Part shown: positions 33,574 to 42,488 of the stretch, piece after piece
Layout: each line of letters starts with the position of its first letter
Position numbering within the stretch: the first letter of the stretch is position 1
Assembly: GCA_030041985.1 (NCBI GenBank)
Contig: JASIAM010000263.1
Location: 1 to 44,935, forward strand
Length of the DNA stretch: 44,935 nt
Source: Bryobacteraceae bacterium
Lineage (GTDB): Bacteria > Acidobacteriota > Terriglobia > Bryobacterales > Bryobacteraceae
Direction: 5' to 3'
Notes under the pieces: generated by a model
Databases searched by the model: none
Told to the model about the DNA's origin: nothing
Seen by the model: the letters and a program-made list of their open reading frames with translations, nothing else
Made by a program: the position numbers and the translations under genes

Positions 33574-33744
33574 CTCAGGTGCCCCGCAAGGGGATAAAAG
33601 GGAAGTCCGGTGTCAAACCGGCGCGGTCCCGCCACTGTGAACGAGGGATGCCGTTTCGATGGCCACTCGGCTGGTTCAGCCGGGGAAGGTGAAACGGTTG
33701 GGTAGATTCGATCACCTCCCTCCTAGCCAGGAGACCTACCTGAG
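33574..33744 (+). ncRNA. Cobalamin (adenosylcobalamin) riboswitch
   Basis: Hallmarks of the B12 element are all present. The outer P1 stem CTCAGGT (33574-33580) pairs with ACCTGAG (33738-33744). Inside are GGGATAAAAGGGAAGTCCGG, CGGTCCCGCCACTGTGA, GGGGAAGGTGAAAC and the B12 box AGCCAGGAGACCTACCT. The element lies upstream of btuF and should turn the operon off when coenzyme B12 is plentiful. Whether it works at transcription or translation cannot be told from the sequence; no strong terminator with a T-run follows it. Confidence 0.95.
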
Positions 33745-33781
33745 ATTCAGAACGGCTGACTTTCTGCGGAGGACGGAAAGA

Positions 33782-33901
33782 ATGCGACTGACCTTCGCCA
33801 CAACCCGATGTATCAGTTCAATGCTGAGCGTGTTGACGGGGGAAGCCTGCCGCCATCGTAAGGGAGGCAGACCGCGTGAAGACTCAATCTCAAGCGATTG
33901 A
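33782..33901 (+). other. Short open frame between the riboswitch and btuF
   Basis: ATG 33782 follows a GGAGG and opens 39 codons (MRLTFATTRCISS..., then an Arg/Lys-rich end), overlapping the start of btuF by 26 bases in another frame. It could be a leader peptide that couples translation to btuF, or the scrap of a lost outer-membrane BtuB gene, which often stands in this place. Nothing in the peptide proves either. Confidence 0.25.
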
Positions 33902-34808
33902 GCCGACCAGCCCGCGCCATCGTGCTCGAACCGGGCGATTTGACCGCCGCGGACTTACCTGGGAGCTACTCGCGCTCTTCTGCGTCTCATCTGTGGCGGC
34001 TCAGCCGCAACCGGCTCGCATCGTGTCGACGTTTCCCAGCATTACCGAAACGGTCTTCGCGTTGGGAGCCGGCGATCGATTGGTTGGCGTTTCGGATTAC
34101 TGCCGGTATCCGGAAGCAGCTCTGGCGTTGCCGAAGGTCGGCGGTTATTTGACCCCAAATCTGGAAAGGATCGCGCTATTGCGTCCCGATCTGGTGTTGA
34201 TTCGCGACACAGCGGCGACGGTCGCCACAGGGCTGAACGCTCTTGGAATCCGTTACGTCCAGATCAAGATTGGTTCGTTGGCGGACGTTTACTCGATGAT
34301 TCGTGACGTAGGCGCTGCGATCGGCGCTTCGGCCAATGCACAGGAGTTGAATGCGAAGATTCGCTCGCGCCTCGATGCGATGCGCACGGAAACAGCGAGC
34401 AAGCCGAGACCTACCGCCCTGATAATCGTCGGACACACACCTGGCTTGCTGACCAACCTGGTCACCGCCGGTCCATTGACTTACCTTAGTGAGTTACTCG
34501 AAATCGCTGGTGGACGCAATACGATGCCCGCGAGCGCTGTCGCCTATCCGCGCATTTCGCTGGAAACGATCGTGCGCTTGAACCCCGACGTCATTCTCGA
34601 TCTTGCGACGATGGGCGAACCGGCCAGCGCAGAAGCCCATGAGGCTCGCTGGCGCGATCCCTGGCTCTCGCTTCGTGAACTAAACGCCGTCCGCAGTGGC
34701 CGCGTGTTCGGATTGCCCTCTGACCCGCTCGCCACACCAGGCCCGCGTGTCGTCGAATCGGTGGAACTCATCCGCGCAAAACTTCGGCAAACTGCAGGTC
34801 CGCAATGA
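33876..34808 (+). CDS. btuF: BtuF-like periplasmic corrinoid-binding protein
   Basis: The 310-residue protein is a class III substrate-binding protein that delivers vitamin B12 or related corrinoids to an ABC importer. An extended N-terminus ends in a hydrophobic signal (LLALFCVSSVAAQ). The mature part has the BtuF/FhuD pattern: RIVSTFPSITETVFALGAGDRLVGVSDYC, PKVGGYLTPNLERIALLRPDLVL and a C-terminal GRVFGLPSDPLATPGPRVVES. The start is GTG with an AGGGAGG site nine bases before it. It is the first intact gene after the cobalamin riboswitch, and its stop overlaps the btuD start (ATGA). Its reading frame is undamaged, unlike the two transporter genes that follow. Confidence 0.88.
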   Translation: MKTQSQAIEPTSPRHRARTGRFDRRGLTWELLALFCVSSVAAQPQPARIVSTFPSITETVFALGAGDRLVGVSDYCRYPEAALALPKVGGYLTPNLERIALLRPDLVLIRDTAATVATGLNALGIRYVQIKIGSLADVYSMIRDVGAAIGASANAQELNAKIRSRLDAMRTETASKPRPTALIIVGHTPGLLTNLVTAGPLTYLSELLEIAGGRNTMPASAVAYPRISLETIVRLNPDVILDLATMGEPASAEAHEARWRDPWLSLRELNAVRSGRVFGLPSDPLATPGPRVVESVELIRAKLRQTAGPQ

Positions 34809-35567
34809 GCGCGCTGCTCTCCGTACAAGACGTCTCGTTCGCCTATCCCGCGCGCCCCGTGCGCGATTCGATTCAATTTACCGCAGAAGGTGGCAGTTCA
34901 TCGTGCTGATGGGAGTCAACGGTATGGGCAAGAGCACACTGCTCGATATCGTCGCCGGATTGCGCGCGCCTCACTCCGGCCATGTCCGGTTCCGTGGTCA
35001 GGATCTGCACCACATGCCCGGGCGGATGCGCGCGAGAGAGATCGGCCACCTTCCGCAAGGAACACGACAGGATCTCCCATTTCGTGTGGAAGAGGTCGTC
35101 CTCATGGGACGGTATGCCTTCGCCGACCGCTGGTTCGAATCGTTTGAAGACCACGCGTGCGCCGATGACGCCATGCGCCGAATGAATTGCATTCAATTCC
35201 GCGAGCGCCTCTACTCCACGCTCAGCGGCGAGCAGCAGCGCGTTCTGCTCGCGGCTTGCGTGGCCCAGTGCCCACGGCTGATGCTCTTCGACGAGCCTCC
35301 ACCTATCTCGACGTACATCAGCAGTTGCAGTGCTATTCAACGCTCGCCGGGTTGGCGCGGGAAGGCGCGCTCTGCATCGCAGTCGCGCACGATCACAATT
35401 TGGCGCTCGCGCACTGCACGCAGATTCTCGTTCTCCACGAAGGCAAGCTCGCCGCCGATTTATCGAGCTGTGAAGCCGGCACAAATTGCCAATGGCTGTC
35501 GTGGCTGTCACCCCGCCTGTGTATGGCGCAAATTCCGGAAGGAAAGCCGTGGGTGCTGTATCGATGA
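34805..35567 (+). pseudogene. btuD: btuD-like corrinoid importer ATPase, broken by two frameshifts
   Basis: Three frames must be joined to give a full ABC ATPase. Frame one starts at ATG 34805 (SVQDVSFAYPARPV) and stops after TAEGG. A single missing base near 34892, which would restore GGQFIVLMGVNG, moves it to a second frame holding Walker A (GVNGMGKST). The ABC signature there reads LSGEQQRV instead of LSGGEQQRV, one glycine short. Another missing base near 35300, inside the Walker B region (LMLFDEP), moves it to the third frame: TYLDVHQQLQCYSTLA, then VAHDHNLALAHC and a stop at 35565-35567. That stop overlaps the btuC ATG exactly, proving the third frame is the ancestral one. The importer motor is therefore not made unless these are sequencing errors. 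Confidence 0.88.
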
Positions 35568-36449
35568 CGTCGCGCACCTCATCGCCATACGGCTGGGTCT
35601 GGGGATCGGCGGCCGTATTCCTGCTTTCCGGGGTGCTGCTTCCGTGGGCCGGCAGCGGTCCGATCAGTATGGAGCGCGTCTTCGCGAAGCTCCCACCCGA
35701 TTATCCGATCTTCATCGAGTTGCGCCTCTCTCGCACTTTGCTGGGCCTGCTTACGAGAGGAGCGCTCTCGCTCACCGGAAGCCTGTTTCAAGCGATGCTG
35801 CGCGATTCGCTCGCGACGCCATACACGCGCGGGAGCGGCGGTTATGCTCGTGATCGTTGCAGGCGCTTCGTGGAAAAGGGGCCAGCTTTCCGGCGTTCGT
35901 CTCCTGTTATCAGGAATCGCGCCCAACAGCGTGTGCTTGGCGTTCATTATGCTGATCAATAGTCTCGTGCGCTACCGGCGATCGTTCTCGATCACGCAGT
36001 GGATGCTCGGCAGCGTGGACGCTGTCAATTATCCAGCGCTCTTTGCCTTAGGCGAGCTAGTGGTGGCCGCATCTATCGTAGTCATCAACGAGGCGCGCGG
36101 CTGGAACTTACTCGCCGTCGGAGAGACCTGGGCCACTGCACGCGGCGCGGACTTGCGGCGCCTGATGATAACGGGCTACTGCTGCGGTTCGACGGTTACC
36201 GCCGGCGCCATCGCTCTTACCGGACCCATCGGATTTGTGGGGCTTATCGTGCCCCATTTAGTCCGCTCGCGCGTCAGTGGTAACAATCGCGTCCTCATGC
36301 GGTGTTCGCTGTTCCTCGACGGCGTGTTGCTTCCGGGTTGCGACACGCTGGGGCGGGTCGTGCTCGCTCCTGCGGAACCGCCTGCCGGCGCAGTGATGGC
36401 GATTGTGGGAGGTCCCTATCCCGCGTGGCTCGTGCGGAGCAGATTCTGA
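35564..36449 (+). pseudogene. btuC: btuC-like corrinoid importer permease, broken by an internal deletion
   Basis: The gene starts at ATG 35564 (MTSRTSSPYGWVWGS), continues with LRLSRTLLGLLTRGALSLTGSLFQAMLRDSLATPYT and then leaves the family frame at about 35827. The family resumes in another frame at about 35835 (AAVMLVIVAGAS, then SGVRLLLSGIAPNSVCLAFI, FSITQWMLGSVDAVNYPALF, and LTGPIGFVGLIVPHLVRSR). The joint lacks the segment that normally follows PYTLG, roughly 50 residues including one to two membrane helices, and the lost length is not a multiple of three. The gene stops at 36447-36449, with TGATG overlapping the cobN start. Residual order shows it was a normal BtuC. Confidence 0.85.
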
Positions 36450-39400
36450 TGTCGTCCTATCGCCAAAGAGTGACGCGCGAGGACGGACGCGCGATCAACG
36501 TCGTCCAGCGGCGCGGACACCTTTCCTATTGCCACGGCGCTTGCTGCTGCGGCCGCACCGATCGAGGTTACGCCGCCGTTCCGTCCGAGATTTACAAGGA
36601 GGAGTGGCTGAAGCGCAAGCTGCGCAACACCGTCCACATGACGAAGGGCGGATGCCTCGGCCCATGCCCGCTCGCGAATGTCGCGAGCCTCGAATTCGAC
36701 GGACAGTCTGTTTTTTTTCAATCGGTGTCGCAGCCTTGGCAGGTGCGCCTGATCTTCGACTACATCGAATCTATGATTCGTGCCGATCGCTTCCTGCCTC
36801 CGCCTGCTGAACTCGCCGTTTTCACGTTCGATTTCTACGATTGGAAGGCCCGCCCACATCACTCCGAAGAGCTTGCGCCGCTCGCGCCGGTGGATCCGAA
36901 CCTCCTCGCGTTCCTCACGCATGCCGGCACCGATTTAATGACGCTCGATCGCGCGCGGGCCGATCTTCCGCAAGGGATCAAAGTGCTCGGACTCTCGCTG
37001 CTCTCGATCGCGAGCGACGAACAGATGCTCACAACGTTGAATGGCGAATTCGCCGAAGCCGCAGTCGTGTTATGCCGCGTTCATGGACGCCTCGAGTCGC
37101 TACCCGCGTTCGAATTGCTGCGGCAGCGCTGCCGCGAGCGCGGACAGCGTCTCTTGTTCATCAGTGGAACCGGCGAACTCGATCCGCGGATGGCGCAGGC
37201 AGGTGATGTGCCGCTCGACGTACTCGACTCCGTAACGCGCTATCTCCTCTGCGGCGGAACAGCCAACCTGATCGAGTGTGTGAAGTTTCTCTCCGATCGC
37301 TTACTGCTCACCGGTTACGGCTACAGCGAGCCACAAATCATGCCGGATCACGGCATCTACCTGCGTGATATCGGAGGCGCGGATGCGGAAGACTGGCGCA
37401 AACAGGCGGACGCCCACAAGCCCGTCGCGGCAATTCTCTTCTATCGCGCGCACCTGCTTAGCGGAAATACGGGTTTCGTCGATGCGCTGGCGGAATCGCT
37501 CGCCGCGCAAGACATCGAGCCGCTTTGTATCTTCACATCGAGCCTGAAGGCGCAGCGCGACGGCATACCCGCGGCGTTTCATTACTTCGCGGCGCGCCCC
37601 GCGGTGATCGTCTCGACCCTCTCTTTCGCGCAAGCCGAGGTGAATACGGGTGGCGTCACATCGCCGGGATCGAACGTAAGCACGCTGGAACAGTTGGGCG
37701 TGCCTGTGATTCAAACGATGGCGGCGAGCGTGCCGCGAGCCTCGTGGGAGATTTCCTCGCGCGGATTGAATCCGCTCGAAACCGCCATCAACGTCGCAGT
37801 CCCCGAATTCGACGGTCGCATCATCTCCGTTCCTATCTCTTTCAAGGAGCGGCAGGAAGTACATGACGGCGCACTTTACGTGCCGCACGCGGAACGCGCT
37901 GCTCGGGTGGCCGGAATCGCGGCGCGATTCGTCGCATTGCGGCAAAAGCCGAACGCGGAAAAGCGGATTGCGTTCGTGCTCACGAACTCGTCGACGAAAG
38001 CGGCGCAAGTCGGCAATGCGGTTGGCCTCGATGCCCCCGCGAGTCTGCTGAACCTGCTACGAGCCATGCGGCGGCGCGGATATGAGACCGGAACGCTACC
38101 CGCCGATAGCGATGCGTTGATGCACGAACTGCTTTCGCGCGGCAGTTATGACGAGAATCATCCGCTTAATCCTTCGGTGGCGCACCGGCTATCTGTAAGG
38201 CGATACTGCGAATGGTTCAACTCATTCCCTGAGAACGCGCGCAAACGCTTAATCCGCGTGTGGCAAGAGCCGGGACGCGATGCGAAGGAGCCGTGGCACG
38301 ATGCAGCCGATTTCCTCTTCGCGGCGCTCGAAATGCAGAACGCTCTCATTGCACTGCAGCCGCCGCGCGGCTACGGCGTGAATCCGGACGCGATCTACCA
38401 CACGCCCGATCTGCCCCCGACGCATCACTACACGGCGTTCTATCGCTGGCTGGCCGCGCCGCGCGCGCAGGGCGGATGGGAAGCCGACGCGATCGTACAC
38501 GTCGGCAAGCACGGCACGCTCGAATGGCTGCCAGGCAAGGGCATTGGTCTCTCCGCCGAGTGCTTCCCCGACCTGTTGCTGGGGGACATGCCGCTCATCT
38601 ATCCATTCATCATTAATGATCCGGGCGAAGGCAGCCAGGCCAAACGCCGCACGCACGCCGTCATCGTCGATCACTTGACTCCGCCCATGACGGCTGCGGA
38701 AACGTACGGGCCTCTTGCGGAGTTGAATCAACTGGTCAATGAATACTACTCGCTCGAAAAGCTAGATCCTTCGAAGCTCCCGATTCTGCAGCGGCAGATC
38801 TGGGATCTGATCGAAAAGGCCAATCTGCACGCTGACCTCAATCTCAAGACGATACTCTCGCGCGATCACGGAGACCACAAGCATGAGTGGGATGAACAGG
38901 TTACCGCTGAGGGTGTGCCGGTCACGCTGGCCGAAATGAGCGGCAACGAAGTTGCACATTTGATCGAAGACATCGATGGATACCTGTGCGAATTGGGCCT
39001 CGCGCAAATTCGCGACGGCTTGCATGTGTTGGGTCACATGCCGCCGCTCGCGGACATGCTTCGCTCGCTCACACGCCTGCCGAATGAGGGGGTGCCCGGC
39101 TTGCAGCAATCGCTCGCGGCCCATTTCGGATTCGCGCTGCCCGACTTGCTGGAGCGCCCCGGCGCGCGCCTCGAGCCGCCTGCATCCGTCTATGGTACGC
39201 TCTGCCATTCGCATGCCGACGTGCTTCGCGAACTCGACGCGCTTGCGCTCGCGCTGTTCACTGCCTTCGAAGAACGCGGGTTTCAGGCCTCGGCGATTGA
39301 GGAAGTTCAGTGTCTCGTATTTGGCAAAACCGCCGCAGGTGTTACCCGCGTACTTCATTACGTCAGCGACGCTTTGCTGCCTAACCTCGAACGTGTGGAT

Positions 39401-40720
39401 GAAGAGGTCGCTAACGTGCTAAACGCCCTCGAAGGCCGCTATGTCCCTGCAGGGCCGGCGGGTGCCCCGACACGCGGCATGGCGAGTATTCTGCCCACCG
39501 GCCGCAACTTCTACGCCGTGGACCCGCGCGCCCTTCCTTCTTCCGCTGCGTGGCAGGTCGGCGAGCAACTGGCCCGCGAAACGCTGGCGCGTTATCTCAA
39601 AGAGGAGGACACATATCCCGAAATGGTCGGACTGAGCATCTGGGGCACGTCGCAGATGCGCACGCAGGGCGACGATGTCGCTGAAGCGTTAGCGTTTTTC
39701 GGTGTGAAGCCGGTGTGGAATCCGCAATCGCGGCGTATTGACGGAGTGGAAGCGATTTCGCTCGCCGAACTCGCACGGCCGCGCGTCGATGTTACGCTGC
39801 GGATCAGCGGATTCTTCCGCGATGCTTTCCCGCACCTCATCACCCTACTCGACGATGCGGTGCGCCTGGTGGTCTCCCTCGATGAGCCGCTCGACCGCAA
39901 CTATCCGCGCAAACATTATCTGGCGGAATTGGAGAAGACATCCGACCTACCCGCTGAAGAGGCCGAGGAAAAAGCGCTCTTCCGCGTCTTCGGGACTAAG
40001 CCAGGTTCTTACGGGGCCGGACTCTCGCAACTCATCGAAACCGGCCACTGGCGGACAGCCGACGATCTGGCGAAAGTTTTTCTCGAGTGGGGCGGCTACG
40101 CCTACGGCCGCAACGCTTATGGAAGCGATGCGCGCCCCATCTTCGCCGAACGGCTCAAGACGGTGCAGGTGGCTCTTCACAACCAGGACAACCGAGAGCA
40201 CGACATCTTCGATTCCGACGACTACTACCAGTTCCACGGCGGGATGGTCGCGACCATCCGCGGCCTCAGGGGAGAGCGTCCGAAGGCCTATTTCGGTGAC
40301 TCGGCGCGGCCCGAATCGGCCCGCGTGCGCGATTTGAAAGAAGAGGCGCTTCGCGTTTATCGTAGCCGAGTGATCAATCCGAAGTGGATCGCGAGCATCC
40401 AGCGGCACGGCTACAAAGGCGGCCTAGAACTCGCCGCGACGGTCGATTACATTTTTGGATTCGACGCCGCCGCCGAGATCGCGCCCGACTTCGTCTATGA
40501 GGGGCTTGCCGAACACTACGCGTTTGACGAGACCATGCGCCAATTCCTCGAACAATCGAATCCGTGGGCGCTCGAAGCGATCTCGAACCGCCTGCTCGAA
40601 GCCGCCGAGCGCGGCCTGTGGGAACATCCGGCGGATGCAACCCTCGCGCGCCTCCGCCAGACGGCGTTCGATAGTGAAACCATGCTGGAGACGCGCGATG
40701 AGCGCGTAGAGGCGCGATGA
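36449..40720 (+). CDS. cobN: CobN-like cobaltochelatase large subunit with N-terminal iron-sulfur domain
   Basis: The 1423-residue protein is a CobN/BchH-type large subunit, the part of class I chelatases that binds the tetrapyrrole and inserts the metal. Residues about 1-130 form an extra domain with cysteines at YCHGACCCGR and GGCLGPCPLAN, like thioredoxin-fold [2Fe-2S] ferredoxins. The CobN body follows, with GYGYSEPQIMPDHGIYLRD, VNTGGVTSPGSN, IVHVGKHGTLEWLPGKGIG (around residue 685), GLSIWGTSQMRTQGDDVAEALAF, and YEGLAEHYAFDE near the end. The longer open frame back to 36302 is a shadow of btuC; ATG 36449 overlaps the btuC stop (TGATG). No other cobalamin-biosynthesis gene is in the window, so its corrin or precursor substrate is unknown. 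Stop overlaps the next gene (ATGA). Confidence 0.92.
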   Translation: MSSYRQRVTREDGRAINVVQRRGHLSYCHGACCCGRTDRGYAAVPSEIYKEEWLKRKLRNTVHMTKGGCLGPCPLANVASLEFDGQSVFFQSVSQPWQVRLIFDYIESMIRADRFLPPPAELAVFTFDFYDWKARPHHSEELAPLAPVDPNLLAFLTHAGTDLMTLDRARADLPQGIKVLGLSLLSIASDEQMLTTLNGEFAEAAVVLCRVHGRLESLPAFELLRQRCRERGQRLLFISGTGELDPRMAQAGDVPLDVLDSVTRYLLCGGTANLIECVKFLSDRLLLTGYGYSEPQIMPDHGIYLRDIGGADAEDWRKQADAHKPVAAILFYRAHLLSGNTGFVDALAESLAAQDIEPLCIFTSSLKAQRDGIPAAFHYFAARPAVIVSTLSFAQAEVNTGGVTSPGSNVSTLEQLGVPVIQTMAASVPRASWEISSRGLNPLETAINVAVPEFDGRIISVPISFKERQEVHDGALYVPHAERAARVAGIAARFVALRQKPNAEKRIAFVLTNSSTKAAQVGNAVGLDAPASLLNLLRAMRRRGYETGTLPADSDALMHELLSRGSYDENHPLNPSVAHRLSVRRYCEWFNSFPENARKRLIRVWQEPGRDAKEPWHDAADFLFAALEMQNALIALQPPRGYGVNPDAIYHTPDLPPTHHYTAFYRWLAAPRAQGGWEADAIVHVGKHGTLEWLPGKGIGLSAECFPDLLLGDMPLIYPFIINDPGEGSQAKRRTHAVIVDHLTPPMTAAETYGPLAELNQLVNEYYSLEKLDPSKLPILQRQIWDLIEKANLHADLNLKTILSRDHGDHKHEWDEQVTAEGVPVTLAEMSGNEVAHLIEDIDGYLCELGLAQIRDGLHVLGHMPPLADMLRSLTRLPNEGVPGLQQSLAAHFGFALPDLLERPGARLEPPASVYGTLCHSHADVLRELDALALALFTAFEERGFQASAIEEVQCLVFGKTAAGVTRVLHYVSDALLPNLERVDEEVANVLNALEGRYVPAGPAGAPTRGMASILPTGRNFYAVDPRALPSSAAWQVGEQLARETLARYLKEEDTYPEMVGLSIWGTSQMRTQGDDVAEALAFFGVKPVWNPQSRRIDGVEAISLAELARPRVDVTLRISGFFRDAFPHLITLLDDAVRLVVSLDEPLDRNYPRKHYLAELEKTSDLPAEEAEEKALFRVFGTKPGSYGAGLSQLIETGHWRTADDLAKVFLEWGGYAYGRNAYGSDARPIFAERLKTVQVALHNQDNREHDIFDSDDYYQFHGGMVATIRGLRGERPKAYFGDSARPESARVRDLKEEALRVYRSRVINPKWIASIQRHGYKGGLELAATVDYIFGFDAAAEIAPDFVYEGLAEHYAFDETMRQFLEQSNPWALEAISNRLLEAAERGLWEHPADATLARLRQTAFDSETMLETRDERVEAR

Positions 40721-42417
40721 CCCCCGCGGCGTATCCATTTACGGCGATCGTCGGACAGCCCGAGTTGAAATTGGCGCTGCTGCTCGCGAGCGTCGACTGG
40801 CGGCTCAGTGTGCTGCTGAAGGGCGACAGAGGGTCGGGCAAGAGCACCGCCGCACGCGCGTTGGCCGGAATCCTTCCGGCAAATGCGCCGTTTGTCAATC
40901 TGCCGATCGGCGCCACTGAAGATCGCCTGCTCGGCGGACTCGATATCACGCGCGCGCTGGCCGGTGAGGCCATTCTCAAGTGCGGCCTGATCGACGAGGC
41001 GCACGGAGGCGTGCTCTACATCGACGAAGTGAATCTTTTGGCGGACCCGCTAACCGATGCCCTCCTCGACGTTGCGTCTAGCGGCCGTCACTATATCGAG
41101 CGGGACGGGCTCAGCGCTGCCGCCGAAGCGCGTTTTGTCCTGCTCGGCAGCATGAATATCGAGGAAGGTGCTTTGCGCCCGCAACTGCTCGACCGCTTCG
41201 CGCTCGCGCTCGATGTGTCCGCTCCGCTTGCGGTCGAAGAGCGCGCGTCAATCGCCGCGGCCCGATTGCGATTCGATTCCGATCCCGTTGGTTTCTGCGC
41301 CGCTTTCGAAACCGAACAGCAGCAGTTGCGCGAAACCATTGTGATGGCACGCTCGCTAGCCGCGGACATTTCTGTGGATTCCGGAGCGCTGCGAGAGATC
41401 GCGTCCGCGGTGACGGACGCAGGCGTGCGATCATTGCGCGCCGATCTGGCCGCGCTACGCGCCGCTGTCGCACGCGCCGCGCTCAACGGGAGGAAGGAGA
41501 TTCTCACGGAGGATATCGAGTCCGTCATGCCCTTGGTGCTGCATCATCGCACTCGGCGCGATACGCCGCATCCTCTAGATCCCCAGGCCAGCAGGGAAAA
41601 GCCGCCGGACCGTTTGCAGTGCGAGAACGCGGAAGCATCGTCCGGTGCGCAAGATCGCATCTTTTTGCCTCAACCGCAGCAAGCCCCGGAACTGCGCGCG
41701 CGCATCGCTGAAGCGAAGCTTCGCGGCCGCAGTGCGCAACTGAGCGAGAAGGCTGCTGCCGTGTCTTTCCCACAGGGAAAATCCGCCGAAACTGGCGCGC
41801 TCGATGTGGTTGTAAGCCTGAAGCAGGCGTTTCGAAATACTGGCGCCGCCGCGCTGCACGCCGATCATCTCGCGTTTCGCGAGCCGCTCGCGACATCCGG
41901 CATTCGTTTCATATTCGTGGTCGATTCGAGCGGTTCCCATGCCGCTCAGCAACGCATGCGCGCGGTGAAGGGCGCCGCTGCTGCGCTCTTGGAATCTTCG
42001 CTTGACCGCAAAGACGAGGTCGCCGTCATTTCCTTCCGCGGTCCGAAAGCCGAGATCGTGCTTGAACCCTGTCGAGATGTAGAAGCTGCGCTACGCGCTC
42101 TCGAATTCCTGCCGACCGGGGGACGCACGCCGCTCGCACACGCCCTTGAACTCGCGCAATCACTGGTAACTTCCGCTGCGCTGTTAATCCTTCTCACCGA
42201 CGGCCGAGGTAATGTTCCTCTGTCGAATGGTGATCCCTGGAAAGACGCGCTCAATGCCGCGGAACGCCTACATTGCCCATCTGTTTTGATTGACTCATCG
42301 CTCGATTCCTCCACTACCAATGCGACGAACGCTTTGGCATCCGCCATGCAAGCACGGTGGATACGGCTCGATGAACTCAGTGGAGAGACTTTACTCAGCA
42401 TTGTCAGACCGCTATGA
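40717..42417 (+). CDS. Fused ChlI-ChlD chelatase motor (AAA+ plus VWA)
   Basis: The 566-residue protein combines the two small subunits of class I metal chelatases. The N-terminal AAA+ half resembles BchI/ChlI: Walker A GDRGSGKSTAARAL near residue 36, VLYIDEVNLLADPLTDALLD as Walker B, and the SMNIEEGALRPQLLDRFAL sensor segment. A proline/charged linker follows (about 285-345), then a VWA domain with the MIDAS motif DSSGS near residue 401, TGGRTPLAHAL and LLTDGRGN. ATP hydrolysis by this part drives metal insertion by the CobN-like subunit. The gene starts at ATG 40717 overlapping the cobN stop and ends the riboswitch operon. In genomes lacking cobS/cobT such ChlID proteins are thought to serve CobN, which fits here. 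Confidence 0.9.
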   Translation: MTPAAYPFTAIVGQPELKLALLLASVDWRLSVLLKGDRGSGKSTAARALAGILPANAPFVNLPIGATEDRLLGGLDITRALAGEAILKCGLIDEAHGGVLYIDEVNLLADPLTDALLDVASSGRHYIERDGLSAAAEARFVLLGSMNIEEGALRPQLLDRFALALDVSAPLAVEERASIAAARLRFDSDPVGFCAAFETEQQQLRETIVMARSLAADISVDSGALREIASAVTDAGVRSLRADLAALRAAVARAALNGRKEILTEDIESVMPLVLHHRTRRDTPHPLDPQASREKPPDRLQCENAEASSGAQDRIFLPQPQQAPELRARIAEAKLRGRSAQLSEKAAAVSFPQGKSAETGALDVVVSLKQAFRNTGAAALHADHLAFREPLATSGIRFIFVVDSSGSHAAQQRMRAVKGAAAALLESSLDRKDEVAVISFRGPKAEIVLEPCRDVEAALRALEFLPTGGRTPLAHALELAQSLVTSAALLILLTDGRGNVPLSNGDPWKDALNAAERLHCPSVLIDSSLDSSTTNATNALASAMQARWIRLDELSGETLLSIVRPL

Positions 42418-42459
42418 ATCACGCAATCGAATTCCGCCCCACCGCGGCGTAGAATCTTG

Positions 42460-42488
42460 TTGACTGTATCCCCTCCAGGGGGATAGGA
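42460..42488 (+). promoter_or_regulatory. Promoter and operator candidate of the DmeR-like gene
   Basis: TTGACT at 42460-42465 is followed after 17 bases by ATAGGA (42483-42488). Between them lie inverted arms TATCCCC (42467-42473) and GGGGATA (42479-42485) around TCCAG, the AT-ended G-rich palindrome expected of CsoR-family operators. Transcription would begin near 42495, so the leader would be nearly absent and translation might start at the second methionine codon (42497). Confidence 0.6.

Noticed and set aside
33876-35853. Open frame 34696-35853 (385 codons) as one gene spanning btuF, btuD and btuC
   Set aside because: Only its middle part matches an ABC ATPase; the beginning and end are shadows of btuF and btuC, and the ancestral starts and stops are given by overlapping ATGA junctions.
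36302-36448. CobN start at 36302
   Set aside because: The extra 49 codons lie in btuC coding sequence in another frame; ATG 36449 overlaps the btuC stop and begins the conserved iron-sulfur domain.
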